DNA of 59,805 nucleotides from Pseudomonadota bacterium (GCA_029779845.1 JAKOZT010000157.1:1-59805); one strand, 5' to 3'; positions 41,497-53,362 are shown, numbered from the stretch's first letter. Numbers and translations are program-made. Notes: generated by a model from the letters alone, not told the origin.

Positions 41497-42621
41497 ATGC
41501 GGCGCATGACGAGCGCGCCGCATTTCCCCACGCCCATGCACGAGGCACTGGCGCTGGCCGAGCAGTCGATCGGCCTGACCGAGCCCAACCCGCGCGTCGG
41601 CTGCGTGATCGTCGCGCCCGACGGCCGCGTGCTCGGACGCGGCCGCACGCAGCAGGCCGGCGGCCCGCATGCCGAGGTGATGGCGCTGCGCGACGCCGCC
41701 TCGCGCCACGAGATCGTGCACGGCGCCACCGCCTACGTGACGCTCGAGCCCTGCGCCCACCACGGCCGCACGCCGCCGTGCTGCGACGCGCTGATCGAGG
41801 CGCGCCTGGCCCGCGTCGTGATGGCGCTCGAAGACCCGTTCCCGCAGGTCGCCGGCCAGGGTGCGGCGCGGCTGCGCGCAGCCGGCATCGCGGTCGAAGA
41901 AGGCCTGCTCGCGCACGAAGCGCGCGAGCTGAACATCGGCTTCTTCTCGCGCATGCTGCGCGGCCGGCCCTGGGTGCGCATGAAGGCGGCGGTGTCGCTC
42001 GACGGGCGCACCGCGCTGAACAACGGCGTCAGCCAGTGGATCACCGGCGCGGCCGCACGCACCGACGGCCACGCCTTCCGCCGCCGCGCGAGCGCGGTGC
42101 TGACCGGCGTCGGCACCGTGCTCGACGACGACCCGCGTCTCGACGTGCGCCTGGTCGAAACGCCCAGGCAGCCGCTGCGCGTGGTGGTCGATTCGCGCCT
42201 CGAAATGCCGCCGGCCGCGAAGCTGCTCGCGCCGCCGGGAAACGTGCTGATCTACGCCGCGCAGCCGCACGCCGAACGCGAAACGGCTCTGCGAGCAACC
42301 GGCGCCGAAGTCGCCTGCCTGCCCGGCGCGAACGGCAAGGTCGATCTCGCCGCGCTGCTGGCCGATCTGGCGAAGCGCGGCGTCAACGAACTGCACGTCG
42401 AAGCCGGCCACAAGCTCAACGGCTCGCTGGTGCGCGAGGGGCTGGTCGACGAGTTCCTGGTCTACATGGCGCCGCGCCTGCTCGGCAGCGGCCGCGACCT
42501 CGCCGCCTTCGGCCCGCTGGAGCGCCTGGAAGACACGCTGGACCTGCGCTGGACCAGCGTGGCGCGCGTCGGCGACGACCTGCGCCTGATCGCCCGCCCG
42601 CACGGCCGCGCCGACTTCTGA
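41497..42621 (+). CDS. ribD: Bifunctional riboflavin deaminase/reductase RibD
   Basis: A 374-residue fusion. The deaminase domain (1-150) shows the zinc ligands in PHAEVMAL and EPCAHHGRTPPC; the reductase domain follows from VRMKAAVSLDGRTAL. It catalyses the second and third steps of riboflavin synthesis. The ATG at 41497 is 6 nt after pilV; 41506 is also possible, and no clear ribosome binding site decides. Confidence 0.95.
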   Translation: MRRMTSAPHFPTPMHEALALAEQSIGLTEPNPRVGCVIVAPDGRVLGRGRTQQAGGPHAEVMALRDAASRHEIVHGATAYVTLEPCAHHGRTPPCCDALIEARLARVVMALEDPFPQVAGQGAARLRAAGIAVEEGLLAHEARELNIGFFSRMLRGRPWVRMKAAVSLDGRTALNNGVSQWITGAAARTDGHAFRRRASAVLTGVGTVLDDDPRLDVRLVETPRQPLRVVVDSRLEMPPAAKLLAPPGNVLIYAAQPHAERETALRATGAEVACLPGANGKVDLAALLADLAKRGVNELHVEAGHKLNGSLVREGLVDEFLVYMAPRLLGSGRDLAAFGPLERLEDTLDLRWTSVARVGDDLRLIARPHGRADF

Positions 42622-42639
42622 GACCCGTCGAGCCCTCCC

Positions 42640-42735
42640 CCGTTCGCCCTGAGCCTGTCGAAGGGCATGCGAGTACCTCGCCCGGGCTTCGACAGAGCCT
42701 GTCCTGAGCTTGTCGAAGGGCTCAGCCCGAACGGG
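42640..42735. repeat. REP-like palindromic repeats between ribD and ribE
   Basis: Two units of the family CCGTTCGCCCTGAGC-N-TGTCGAAGGG are found, at 42640-42665 and (as an inverted pair) 42688-42735. Related copies lie at 51248-51287 and in 55701-55916. They are all outside genes and can form hairpins. Confidence 0.85.
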
Positions 42736-42794
42736 CATGTCGCACCCGAACGGGGAAACGCCGCACCCTCGCCGCGCCTGCGACAATCGAGCCC

Positions 42795-43424
42795 ATGTTC
42801 ACCGGCATCATCAGCGGCGTCGGCCGCATCGTCGACACCGCCGCCCTCGGCAGCGACGCCTCGCACGGCCAGCGCCTGACCATCGAGGCGCCCGCCGGCT
42901 ACCTGGACGACGTCGCGCTCGGCGACAGCATCGCGCTGAACGGCGCCTGCATGACCGTCACCTCCTTCGACGCGGCGGCGTCGCGCTTCACGATAGCCAT
43001 CTCGGCCGAGAGCCTGTCCAAGACCGCGGGCCTCGACCGGCCGGGCCCCGTGAATCTGGAGAAGGCGCTGCGCGCCAACGACCGCCTCGGCGGCCACCTC
43101 GTCAGCGGGCACGTCGACGGCATCGGCACGGTGGCCTCCTTCGAGCCGGTGGGCGAATCGTGGGAGCTGCGCCTGGCCGCACCGCCGGCGCTGGCGCGCT
43201 TCCTCGCCTACAAGGGCTCGATCACCGTCAACGGCGTGAGCCTCACGGTCAACCGCGTCGTCGACCACCCCGAACACTGCGAGTTCAGCATCAACCTGAT
43301 CCCGCACACGATGGAGAACACCACGCTGGGCACGCTGCGCGCAGGCAGCCGCGTCAACCTCGAGATCGACCTGATCGCGCGCTACGTCGAGCGCATGCTG
43401 GGCGGCTCGCTGCCGCGACACTGA
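42795..43424 (+). CDS. ribE: Riboflavin synthase alpha subunit (RibE)
   Basis: A 209-residue protein of two lumazine-binding repeats (MFTGIISGVGRI... and LGGHLVSGHVDGIG...). It dismutates two dimethylribityllumazine molecules to riboflavin. Near-normal length. No FMN riboswitch was recognised in the 170 bp upstream; that space is filled by repeats. Confidence 0.97.
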   Translation: MFTGIISGVGRIVDTAALGSDASHGQRLTIEAPAGYLDDVALGDSIALNGACMTVTSFDAAASRFTIAISAESLSKTAGLDRPGPVNLEKALRANDRLGGHLVSGHVDGIGTVASFEPVGESWELRLAAPPALARFLAYKGSITVNGVSLTVNRVVDHPEHCEFSINLIPHTMENTTLGTLRAGSRVNLEIDLIARYVERMLGGSLPRH

Positions 43425-43439
43425 GACAATCCCGCCACC

Positions 43440-44540
43440 ATGTCCATTTCCCCGATCCCCGAACTGGTGGCCGAGCTGGCCGCCGGCCGCATGGTCATCC
43501 TCGTCGACGAGGAAGACCGCGAGAACGAAGGCGACCTCGTGCTCGCCGCCGACCACGTGACGCCCGAGGCGATCAACTTCATGGCCAGGTTCGGCCGCGG
43601 GCTGATCTGCCTGACGCTGACGCGCGAGCGCTGCGAGCGCCTGCAGCTGGTGCCGATGGCCGCGCGCAACGGCCAGAAGACCGGCACCGCGTTCACCGTC
43701 TCGATCGAGGCGGCCGAGGGCGTGACCACCGGCATCTCGGCGGCCGACCGCGCGCGCACCGTGCAGGCCGCGGTGGCGCGCAACGCGCAGGCGCGCGACC
43801 TCGTGCAGCCCGGCCACATCTTCCCGCTCACCGCGCAGGACGGCGGCGTGCTGATGCGCGCCGGCCATACCGAAGCCGGCTGCGACCTGGCCGGCATGGC
43901 CGGCCTGACGCCCGCCGCGGTGATCTGCGAGGTGATGAAGGACGACGGCACGATGGCGCGCCTGCCCGACCTGATCGAGTTCGCGCGCGAGCACCACCTG
44001 AAGATCGGCACCATCGCCGACCTGATCGAATACCGCAGCCGCAACGAATCGCTGATCGAGCGCGCCGGCGCGCGCAAGCTCGTCACCGCGCAGGGCGAGT
44101 TCGACTGCACGGCCTTCCGCGACCGCACCGGCGGCCTGCACCTCGCGCTGACGCACGGCCAATGGACACCGGCCGACGAGGTGCTGGTGCGCGTGCACGA
44201 GCCGCTGTCGGTGATGGACCTGCTCGACAGCCACGCCGGCCACCATTCCTGGCCCTTGCCCAAGGCGCTGGCCGCGATCCAGGCCAGCGAACGCGGCGCG
44301 GCGCTGCTGCTGAACTGCGGCGAGAGCGCGGCTGCGCTGCTGCCGCAGGTGAGCGGCGCGGCGCCGGCCGACGACGCAGCGCCCGCGCGCGTGCAGATGG
44401 ACTTGCGCACCTACGGCGTCGGCGCGCAGATCCTGCGCGATCTCGGCATCGCGAAGATGCGCCTGCTCGGCAGCCCGCGCCGCATGCCCAGCATGACGGG
44501 CTACGGGCTCGAGGTCACCGGTTTCGTCGCGGCCCAATGA
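43440..44540 (+). CDS. ribBA: 3,4-dihydroxy-2-butanone-4-phosphate synthase with degenerate GTP cyclohydrolase II domain (RibBA/RibBX type)
   Basis: A 366-residue fusion. The RibB half is intact (EEDRENEGDL metal site, AGHTEAGCDLA). The C-terminal RibA-like half from about 215 lacks the zinc-binding cysteines (no GxCxTGDxFxSxRCDC block; VRVHEPLSVMDLLDSHAGHH stands in its place). It therefore probably only makes the butanone phosphate, and an active GTP cyclohydrolase II must be encoded elsewhere. Located between ribE and ribH. Confidence 0.95.
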   Translation: MSISPIPELVAELAAGRMVILVDEEDRENEGDLVLAADHVTPEAINFMARFGRGLICLTLTRERCERLQLVPMAARNGQKTGTAFTVSIEAAEGVTTGISAADRARTVQAAVARNAQARDLVQPGHIFPLTAQDGGVLMRAGHTEAGCDLAGMAGLTPAAVICEVMKDDGTMARLPDLIEFAREHHLKIGTIADLIEYRSRNESLIERAGARKLVTAQGEFDCTAFRDRTGGLHLALTHGQWTPADEVLVRVHEPLSVMDLLDSHAGHHSWPLPKALAAIQASERGAALLLNCGESAAALLPQVSGAAPADDAAPARVQMDLRTYGVGAQILRDLGIAKMRLLGSPRRMPSMTGYGLEVTGFVAAQ

Positions 44541-44567
44541 CTTTCTTTTTCACGGACACCCATCACC

Positions 44568-45032
44568 ATGCAGGACGCTGACAAGGGCAGCCTCGCCGAG
44601 CTGAACGGGCAGGATCTGCGCATCGGCATCGTGCAGGCGCGCTTCAATGCCCGGATCACCGACACGCTCGCCAAGCACTGCCTCGCCGAGCTGAAGGCGC
44701 TGGGCGTCAGCGAGCGCCACATCCGCCACGTCAGCGTGCCGGGCGCGCTGGAAGTGCCGCTGGCGCTGGCCGCGCTGGCCGAGAGCGACGACTACGACGC
44801 GCTGGTGGCGCTGGGCTGCATCATCCGCGGCGAGACCTACCACTTCGAGCTGGTGGCCAACGAGAGCGGCGCGGGCGTCACGCGCGTCTCGCTCGACCAC
44901 CAGCTGCCGATCGCCAACGCCATCCTCACCGTCGAAGACGAGGCGCAGGCCTGGGCGCGCGCCGAGGAGAAGGGCCGCGACGCCGCGCGCGTCGCGGTCG
45001 AGATGGCCAATCTGCTGGAAGACCTGTCGTGA
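44568..45032 (+). CDS. ribH: 6,7-dimethyl-8-ribityllumazine synthase (RibH)
   Basis: A 154-residue lumazine synthase with [14 protein letters not shown] and [18 protein letters not shown]. It joins the RibB product to the pyrimidine, giving the substrate of RibE. Its stop overlaps the nusB start by 4 nt. Confidence 0.98.
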   Translation: MQDADKGSLAELNGQDLRIGIVQARFNARITDTLAKHCLAELKALGVSERHIRHVSVPGALEVPLALAALAESDDYDALVALGCIIRGETYHFELVANESGAGVTRVSLDHQLPIANAILTVEDEAQAWARAEEKGRDAARVAVEMANLLEDLS

Positions 45033-45502
45033 GCGAGGTTCCGGCGAAGAAGAAGGCGCGCACGCCCTCGGCGCGCCGCCGCGCGCGCGAGCTGGCGCTG
45101 CAAGGCCTGTACGAATGGCTGCTGGGCGGCGCCGATGCCGGCGTGATCGACGCCCACATGCGCGAGCAGGACGGCTTCGCGCAGTGCGACGCGGCGCACT
45201 TCGACGCGCTGCTGCACGGCTGCATCGCCGAGGCGGCCGCGATCGACGCGGTGCTGGCGAAGCACGTCGATCGCAAGACCACCGAGCTGTCGCCGATCGA
45301 GCACGGCGTGCTGATGATCGGCGCCTACGAGCTGCGGCACTGCGTCGACGTGCCCTACAAGGTGGCGATCAACGAGGCGGTGGAGCTGGCGAAGCACTTC
45401 GGCGGCACCGACGGCCACAAGTACGTCAACGGCGTGCTCGACAAGGCCGCCGCCGAGCTGCGCCCGGCCGAGGTGACCGCGGCGCGCGCCGCACGGCGCT
45501 GA
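45029..45502 (+). CDS. nusB: Transcription antitermination protein NusB
   Basis: A 157-residue helical RNA-binding protein with [16 protein letters not shown] at the start and [14 protein letters not shown] at the end, as in NusB. It acts in antitermination on rRNA operons. GTG start overlapping ribH; the ribH-nusB pair is widely conserved. Confidence 0.97.
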   Translation: MSEVPAKKKARTPSARRRARELALQGLYEWLLGGADAGVIDAHMREQDGFAQCDAAHFDALLHGCIAEAAAIDAVLAKHVDRKTTELSPIEHGVLMIGAYELRHCVDVPYKVAINEAVELAKHFGGTDGHKYVNGVLDKAAAELRPAEVTAARAARR

Positions 45503-45509
45503 GGCGCGC

Positions 45510-46691
45510 ATGCTGCGCACCGCCGCGCGGCTCGATCACATCGAGCCCTTCTACGTGATGGAGTGCGCCAAGGCGGCGGCGGAACTGGCGCGCTCGCCGG
45601 CCTGCGCCGAGCGGCCGATGATCTTCCTGAACATCGGCGAGCCCGACTTCACCGCGCCGCCGCTGGTGCGCGAAGCCGCCGAGCGCGCGCTGCGCGAAGG
45701 CCGCACGCAGTACACCGACGCCACCGGCCTCGCGCCGCTGCGCGAGCGCATCGCGGCGTGGTACGCCCAGCGCTTCGGGCTGGACATCGACCCGGCGCGC
45801 ATCGTCGTCACCGCCGGCGCCTCGGCGGCCCTGCAGCTCGCCTGCCTGGCGCTGGTCGAGCGCGGCGACGAGGTGCTGATGCCCGACCCCAGCTACCCCT
45901 GCAACCGCCACTTCGTCGCCGCCGCCGACGGCGTGCCGGTGCTGCTGCCCACCGGGCCCGCGCAGCGCTTCCAGCTCGACGCGGCGGGCGTCGAGGCGGC
46001 CTGGGGCCAGCGCACGCGCGGCGTGCTGCTGGCCTCGCCCTCCAACCCCACCGGCACCTCGATAGCCCCGGCCGAGATGGGCCGCATCGTGCGCGCGGTG
46101 CGTGCGCGCGGCGGCTTCACGATCGTCGACGAGATCTACCTCGGCCTCAGCTACGACGAGCGCTACGGCACCAGCGCGCTGGCGCACGGCGAGGACGTCG
46201 TCTCGATCAACAGCTTCTCGAAGTACTTCTCGATGACCGGCTGGCGCCTCGGCTGGATGGTCGTGCCGACAGCGCTCGTGCCGGCGATCGAGAAGCTGGC
46301 GCAGAACCTGTTCATCTGCGCGTCCACGCTCGCGCAGCGCGCCGCGCTGGCCTGCTTCGAGCTGGAGTCCATCGCCGAGTACGAGCGCCGCCGCGCCGAG
46401 TTCAAGGCACGCCGCGACCTGGTCGTGCCGGCCCTGAACGCGATGGGCCTGAACGTGCCCGTGCCGCCCGACGGCGCCTTCTACGCCTGGGCCGACTGCT
46501 CGGCGCATGCGCAAGGCAGCTGGGACTTCGTCTTCGACGTGATGCGCCGCGCCCACGTGGCGCTGACGCCGGGGCGCGACTTCGGCCGGCACGGCGCCGA
46601 ACGCTGGGTGCGGCTGTCGTATGCCAACTCCCTGGCACAGCTCGAAGAGGCGATGGCGCGGCTGCGTCAGGCCCTCGCGGCAGGGGTGTGA
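45510..46691 (+). CDS. PLP-dependent class I/II aminotransferase
   Basis: A 393-residue fold-type I aminotransferase. GEPDF near residue 45, SPSNPTG near 172 and the PLP lysine in NSFSKYFSMTGWRLGW are seen. The substrate is not clear. It sits 7 nt after nusB, a position that this family also seems to hold in non-methylotrophic relatives. MfnC of methylofuran synthesis is also a class I aminotransferase, but nothing in this sequence links it to that role. Confidence 0.9.
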   Translation: MLRTAARLDHIEPFYVMECAKAAAELARSPACAERPMIFLNIGEPDFTAPPLVREAAERALREGRTQYTDATGLAPLRERIAAWYAQRFGLDIDPARIVVTAGASAALQLACLALVERGDEVLMPDPSYPCNRHFVAAADGVPVLLPTGPAQRFQLDAAGVEAAWGQRTRGVLLASPSNPTGTSIAPAEMGRIVRAVRARGGFTIVDEIYLGLSYDERYGTSALAHGEDVVSINSFSKYFSMTGWRLGWMVVPTALVPAIEKLAQNLFICASTLAQRAALACFELESIAEYERRRAEFKARRDLVVPALNAMGLNVPVPPDGAFYAWADCSAHAQGSWDFVFDVMRRAHVALTPGRDFGRHGAERWVRLSYANSLAQLEEAMARLRQALAAGV

Positions 46692-46798
46692 CGCCCGGCA
46701 CGGAGCCTCGTCAATCTTTGGTGAGAAGCTGTTACGAAGGCCAGCCTCCTGGGGGTTTTTCACGCTTGACGGCCGGGGCCCTGGTCTAAGCTGCCGAA

Positions 46799-48391
46799 GT
46801 GACCTCTCCGAGCCCCGTTCCGCGGCCGGGCGAACCTGCGCCCTCCACCCCGCCGCCCGCCTCCGACACCGTGCGCTGGAGCGACACCGACATCGGCGCG
46901 CCGCCCGGCCCCGCGCCGGCCTTCCGCACCAACGTGCCGGCCAAGGCCGACGAGACCATGCCCACCATCGGGCACATCGGCCGCTACGCGCTCAAGTACA
47001 AGATCGGCGCCGGCGGCCTGGGCACGGTGTATGCCGCGCACGACCCGCTGCTGTCGCGCCTCATCGCGATCAAGACGCTGAACCTCGAGATCGCGCCCGA
47101 AGAGCGCGAGGCCTTCAACGCGCTGTTCCTGAACGAGGCGCGCGCCGCCGGCGGGCTCTCGCATCCGCACATCGTCACGGTGTTCGACGCGGGCGTCAGC
47201 GACCACAGCGCCTACATCGCGATGGAGCTGCTCAAGGGCCGCGACCTGCGCCAGCTGCGCCAGGAGGGCTGGCGGCCGACGCCGGTGCAGGCCGCCACCA
47301 TCGTGCGCCGCGTCGCCGACGCGCTGGCCTACGCGCACAGCAAGGGCGTGATCCACCGCGACATCAAGCCGGCCAACATCTTCATGGTCGGGCGCACGCA
47401 GCCGCGCGTGCTCGACTTCGGCATCGCGCGCATCGCGCACCAGCACGACGGCGCCGGCGACATCGCCGCCGGCTCGCCCTACTACATGGCGCCCGAGCAG
47501 GTGCGCCAGCAGCCGGTGGACCGGCGCGCCGACGTGTTCTCGCTCGGCGTGGTGCTCTACGAGCTGCTGACCGACCAGAAGCCCTTCACCGGCAAGACGC
47601 TGTCGGAGATCACCGGCGCGGTGCTCGACCACAAGCCGCCGCGCGTCGACGAAGTCGACGCCTCGGTGCCGGCGGCGCTGGCCGAGATCGTCGCGCGCGC
47701 GATGGAGAAGGACCCCGAGCACCGCTTCCGTTCGGCGCGCGCGCTGTCGCGCGAACTGCGCCACTGGCTGGAAGAAAACGCCGGCACCAGCGCGCCCGAC
47801 AGCGTGCCCGACGAAGGCGGGCTGGAAGCGCCGCAGCGCCGCAAGAGCGCGGTGGCGATCGCCGCCGGGCTGGTGATCGGCCTGCTGGCCGGCATGGGCT
47901 GGCTGGCGCTGCGCGGCGGCTCGGCCGAGCCGGCGCCGGTGGTGGTGCAGGCGGCTGCGGCGGCACCGGCGGCAGGGCCTGCCAAAGCACCGGCCACCGC
48001 GCCGGCAGCAGCCGTCACGCCGGTGGTGGCCGAAGCGCCGGCGCCGGCGGCCTCGACCCCGCCGGCCGCCGAGCCGCCCGTGCGCGTCGCTGCCGCCAGG
48101 CCGGCACCCGCCAAGGCCGCCGCGCCGAAAGAAACACCCTCCCGCCCGGCGCGCGAGACGCCGCCGCCCAAGGCCGCCGCCACCGGCAGCGTGCGCATCG
48201 CCGTCAGCCCCTGGGGCAACGTCGAGGTCGACGGCGCGCCGGTGGGCACCACGCCGCCGCTGAACGAGCTGACGCTGCCCGAGGGCCGGCACCAGATCGT
48301 CATCCGCAACGCCGACTTCCCGCCCTACAGCGCCAGCATCAACGTCGCACCGGGCCAGCCGGTGAGCCTCAAGCACAAGTTCGGATCATGA
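46799..48391 (+). CDS. Membrane Ser/Thr protein kinase with C-terminal PEGA domain
   Basis: A 530-residue kinase with a Pro-rich N terminus, a Hanks-type kinase domain (about 63-325: glycine loop GAGGLGTV, K92, HRDIKPANI with D188, DFG at 206-208, APE at 231-233), one transmembrane helix (351-371), an Ala/Pro linker and a periplasmic PEGA domain (about 465-529). All catalytic residues are present. The GTG start at 46799 gives the longest form; an ATG at 46958 would cut the Pro-rich part. The stop overlaps the lipoprotein start, so the two are likely partners. Confidence 0.93.
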   Translation: MTSPSPVPRPGEPAPSTPPPASDTVRWSDTDIGAPPGPAPAFRTNVPAKADETMPTIGHIGRYALKYKIGAGGLGTVYAAHDPLLSRLIAIKTLNLEIAPEEREAFNALFLNEARAAGGLSHPHIVTVFDAGVSDHSAYIAMELLKGRDLRQLRQEGWRPTPVQAATIVRRVADALAYAHSKGVIHRDIKPANIFMVGRTQPRVLDFGIARIAHQHDGAGDIAAGSPYYMAPEQVRQQPVDRRADVFSLGVVLYELLTDQKPFTGKTLSEITGAVLDHKPPRVDEVDASVPAALAEIVARAMEKDPEHRFRSARALSRELRHWLEENAGTSAPDSVPDEGGLEAPQRRKSAVAIAAGLVIGLLAGMGWLALRGGSAEPAPVVVQAAAAAPAAGPAKAPATAPAAAVTPVVAEAPAPAASTPPAAEPPVRVAAARPAPAKAAAPKETPSRPARETPPPKAAATGSVRIAVSPWGNVEVDGAPVGTTPPLNELTLPEGRHQIVIRNADFPPYSASINVAPGQPVSLKHKFGS

Positions 48392-48780
48392 GTCTTCGCT
48401 TCGCCGCCGTCCTCGGCCTCGCCGCCCTGCTCGCCGCCTGCGCGCAAGCGCCGGTCGCTCCGCCCGTGGGCCTGCTCGACGTCGCCGAGCGCCCGGCCGA
48501 GAAGGCCTTGCTGGCCGGCATGCGCGCCTACGAGGACGCGCAGTACCCGCAGGCCGAGAAGCAGCTGCAGGCCGCGCTGCAGGCGCAGCTCGCCTCGCCG
48601 CGCGACCGCGCCGCCGCGCACAAGCTGCTCGCCTTCATCTTCTGCACCAGCAACCGCATGAGCGAATGCGAAGTGCAGTTCCGCGCCGCGCGCGCCGCCG
48701 ACCCGGCCTTTGCGCTGTCGAAGTCCGAATCGGGCCACCCGCTGTGGGGCCCGGTGTACCAGCGGGTGCAGCAGCGATAA
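48388..48780 (+). CDS. Small lipoprotein, TssQ-like
   Basis: A 130-residue protein with a lipoprotein signal (LAALLAAC, Cys18) and a short helical body with one TPR-like repeat (AYEDAQYPQAEKQLQAALQA). It resembles the TssQ family lipoproteins that go with type VI secretion kinases in Betaproteobacteria, but no secretion genes are here. It is coupled to the kinase by ATGA. Confidence 0.8.
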   Translation: MSLRFAAVLGLAALLAACAQAPVAPPVGLLDVAERPAEKALLAGMRAYEDAQYPQAEKQLQAALQAQLASPRDRAAAHKLLAFIFCTSNRMSECEVQFRAARAADPAFALSKSESGHPLWGPVYQRVQQR

Positions 48781-48787
48781 TTGCGGC

Positions 48788-49225
48788 TTGGCCCGCAGCA
48801 CCGACACCCCTGCCCCGCTCCCGTTCCGCCACACGCTGCGCGTGTACTGGGAAGACACCGACGCCGGCGGCGTGGTGTTCTACGCCAACTACCTGAAGTT
48901 CTTCGAGCGCGCGCGCACCGAGTGGCTGCGCGCGCTCGGCTTCTCGCAGGAGCGCTTGCGAACCGATACAGGCGCGATCTTCGTCGTCGCCGATACTTCC
49001 GTGCGCTACGCCAGCCCGGCGCGGCTCGACGACCTGATCGACGTCAGCGTCGAAGCGCGCGACGTCGGCCGCGCCTCGATGGCGCTGCACCAGCAGGCCT
49101 GGCGCACCCGCGGTGGCGATGCGCCGCTGCTGCTGGCCGAAGGCCTGATCCGCATCGGCTGCGTCGATGCCGGAACTTTCGCCCCCCGCCGAATTCCGAC
49201 GGCGATCCTCGAAGCGCTCAAATGA
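48788..49225 (+). CDS. ybgC: Acyl-CoA thioesterase YbgC (Tol-Pal associated)
   Basis: A 145-residue hot-dog-fold thioesterase with the catalytic DTDAGGVVFYANYLKFFE block. A TTG start at 48788 was chosen, just after the lipoprotein gene; reading from the upstream ATG would pass through that gene. Overlap with tolQ is ATGA. YbgC acts on short-chain acyl-CoA and associates with the Tol system. Confidence 0.93.
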   Translation: MARSTDTPAPLPFRHTLRVYWEDTDAGGVVFYANYLKFFERARTEWLRALGFSQERLRTDTGAIFVVADTSVRYASPARLDDLIDVSVEARDVGRASMALHQQAWRTRGGDAPLLLAEGLIRIGCVDAGTFAPRRIPTAILEALK

Positions 49226-49965
49226 ATCAAGACTTCTCCATCTTCACGCTCGTGATGCACGCCAGCTGGGTGGTGCAGCTCGTGATGGCCGGCCTGCTGC
49301 TCGCCTCGCTGGCGAGCTGGACGGTGATCTTCGGCAAGCTGTTCGGCCTGAAGCGCGTGCGCGGCGACAACGAGGAATTCGAGCGCGAGTTCTGGGCCGG
49401 CCGCAACCTCAACGAGCTGTACGGCGACGCCGTCAAGCGCGGCAACGAAGGCCGCGGCGCGCCGATGGAGCGCATCTTCGCCTCGGGCATGCGCGAGTTC
49501 CTCAAGCTGCGCGAGCGCCGCGTCAGCGATCCCGGCGCGCTGCTCGACGGCGCGCGCCGCGCGATGCGCGCGAGCTTCCAGCGCGAGATCGACGCGGCCG
49601 AATCGAACCTCAGCTTCCTCGCCTCGGTGGGCTCGGTGAGCCCCTACGTGGGCCTGTTCGGCACGGTGTGGGGGATCATGCACGCCTTCGTCGGCCTGTC
49701 GAACATGCAGCAGGTGACGCTGGCCACCGTGGCGCCAGGCATCGCCGAGGCGCTGGTGGCCACCGCGATCGGCCTGTTCGCGGCGATCCCCGCGGTGATC
49801 GCCTACAACCGCTTCGCGCGCGACATCGACCGCATCGCGATGCAGCAGGAGACCTTCATCGAGGAGTTCTCCAACATCCTGCAGCGCAACGTCGGCGCCG
49901 CGCCGCCGCCCGCGCCGGCCGCGGCCGCGGCGCAGATGCACAGCGGCTTCTCTCACTCACGCTGA
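49222..49965 (+). CDS. tolQ: Tol-Pal system proton channel subunit TolQ
   Basis: A 247-residue inner-membrane protein with three membrane segments (about 15-37, 140-160, 180-200) and the SVGSVSPYVGLFGTVWGIMHAF block. With TolR it uses the proton gradient to drive TolA, for outer membrane constriction at division. The C terminus has a short Ala/Pro tail. Confidence 0.97.
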   Translation: MNQDFSIFTLVMHASWVVQLVMAGLLLASLASWTVIFGKLFGLKRVRGDNEEFEREFWAGRNLNELYGDAVKRGNEGRGAPMERIFASGMREFLKLRERRVSDPGALLDGARRAMRASFQREIDAAESNLSFLASVGSVSPYVGLFGTVWGIMHAFVGLSNMQQVTLATVAPGIAEALVATAIGLFAAIPAVIAYNRFARDIDRIAMQQETFIEEFSNILQRNVGAAPPPAPAAAAAQMHSGFSHSR

Positions 49966-49966
49966 C

Positions 49967-50392
<426 letters not shown>

Positions 50393-50402
50393 GGCGGCGG
50401 CG

Positions 50403-51242
50403 ATGAGCACGGCTTCGCTTTCCCGCGACGCGCTGATCCCGCGCCGGCCCGATCGGGTCGGCCGCGGGCTCGCGATGGCGCTGGCCGTGCACGCGCTGCT
50501 GATCATCGCGATCGCCTTCGGCGTGAGCTGGCGCTCCAGCAACCCGGCCGGCGTCGAGGCCGAGCTGTGGGCGGCCGTGCCGCAGATCGCCGCGCCGAAG
50601 CCCGTCGCGCCCGAGCCGACGCCGCAACCTGTCGTCAAGAAGGTCGAACCGCCGGCGCCCCCGCCGAAGGTGGAGACGCCCAAGCAGGAAGACGCGCAGA
50701 TCGCGATCGAGAAAGCCAGGCGCGAGGAGCAGAAGCGCAAGGAAGAACAGCAGCGGCGCGACGAGGAACTCAAGCGCCAGAAGGAAGAGCAGCAGCGCAA
50801 GCTCGCCGAGGCCGAGAAGCTCAAGAAGGAGCAGGCCGATCAGAAGAAGCGCGAGGCCGCCGATGCCGCGGCCGCCGAGAAGCGCCGCCAGGAACAGCTG
50901 CAGCGCATGGCCGCGCTCGCCGGCGACGGCGCGCCGAATTCCACCGGCACCGCCGCGAAGACCGCCGGCCCCTCGGCCAGCTACGCCGGGCGCATCAAGG
51001 CGCGCATCCTGCCCAACATCGTGTTCCCGGACTCGGTCAGCGGCAACCCGCAGGCCACCGTCGAGGTGAAGGCCGCACCCGACGGCACCATCATCGGCCG
51101 GCGCCTGCTCAAGAGCAGCGGCGTGCCGGCCTGGGACGAAGCGGTGCTGCGCGCGATCGACAAGACCGAGATCCTGCCGCGCGACACCGATGGGCGCGTG
51201 CCCTCATCGCTGGAGATCAGCTTCCGGCCGCACGACGGATAG
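50403..51242 (+). CDS. tolA: Tol-Pal system protein TolA (TonB-like)
   Basis: A 279-residue protein: one N-terminal membrane helix (about 18-40), a long Glu/Lys/Arg-rich helical stalk (about 95-170) and a C-terminal TonB/TolA domain (about 195-275, ending [10 protein letters not shown]). It reaches across the periplasm to Pal. tolB and pal, usually next, are not found here; the strand changes after this gene. Confidence 0.93.
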   Translation: MSTASLSRDALIPRRPDRVGRGLAMALAVHALLIIAIAFGVSWRSSNPAGVEAELWAAVPQIAAPKPVAPEPTPQPVVKKVEPPAPPPKVETPKQEDAQIAIEKARREEQKRKEEQQRRDEELKRQKEEQQRKLAEAEKLKKEQADQKKREAADAAAAEKRRQEQLQRMAALAGDGAPNSTGTAAKTAGPSASYAGRIKARILPNIVFPDSVSGNPQATVEVKAAPDGTIIGRRLLKSSGVPAWDEAVLRAIDKTEILPRDTDGRVPSSLEISFRPHDG

Positions 51243-51247
51243 CTCTC

Positions 51248-51287
51248 CCGTTCGGGCTGAGCCCTTCGACAAGCTCAGGGCGAACGG
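51248..51287. repeat. REP-like palindrome between convergent tolA and acs
   Basis: Arms CCGTTCGGGCTGAGC and GCTCAGGGCGAACGG (2 mismatches) around CCTTCGACAA form a 40-bp hairpin unit. It is just 5 nt after the tolA stop and 13 nt from the acs stop, so it may act as a bidirectional end signal for both. Confidence 0.85.
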
Positions 51288-51300
51288 AGGGCCACCCGCC

Positions 51301-53259
<1,959 letters not shown>

Positions 53260-53356
53260 GGTGTCTCCTCGACGACGGGTTGCTTTGGGCGGCACATTAG
53301 GCAGAGGCTCTTACGAAGGCCTGACGCCCCGCCCCGGGCCGGCACATCGCGGACCC

Positions 53357-53362
53357 TAGAAT
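53357..53362 (+). promoter_or_regulatory. Possible -10 element for the UPF0114 gene
   Basis: TAGAAT within CCCTAGAATCCTGCGCC, 38 bp before the ATG at 53401, resembles -10 regions of this group; no good -35 sequence is seen. Confidence 0.3.

Noticed and set aside
45510..46691. Aminotransferase as the missing MfnC of methylofuran synthesis
   Set aside because: It is 20 kb from the cofactor island, next to nusB in a general betaproteobacterial setting, with nothing specific for a furan substrate.
46737..46760. Short CCAG-CTGG stem followed by TTTTT after the aminotransferase gene
   Set aside because: The stem is only 4 bp; it may be a weak terminator but the evidence is too thin to list.
46766..46792. 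TTGACG ... TAAGCT promoter before the kinase gene
   Set aside because: The spacer is 15 bp and the GTG start would be only 7 nt further, so the pair is unlikely to work as listed.
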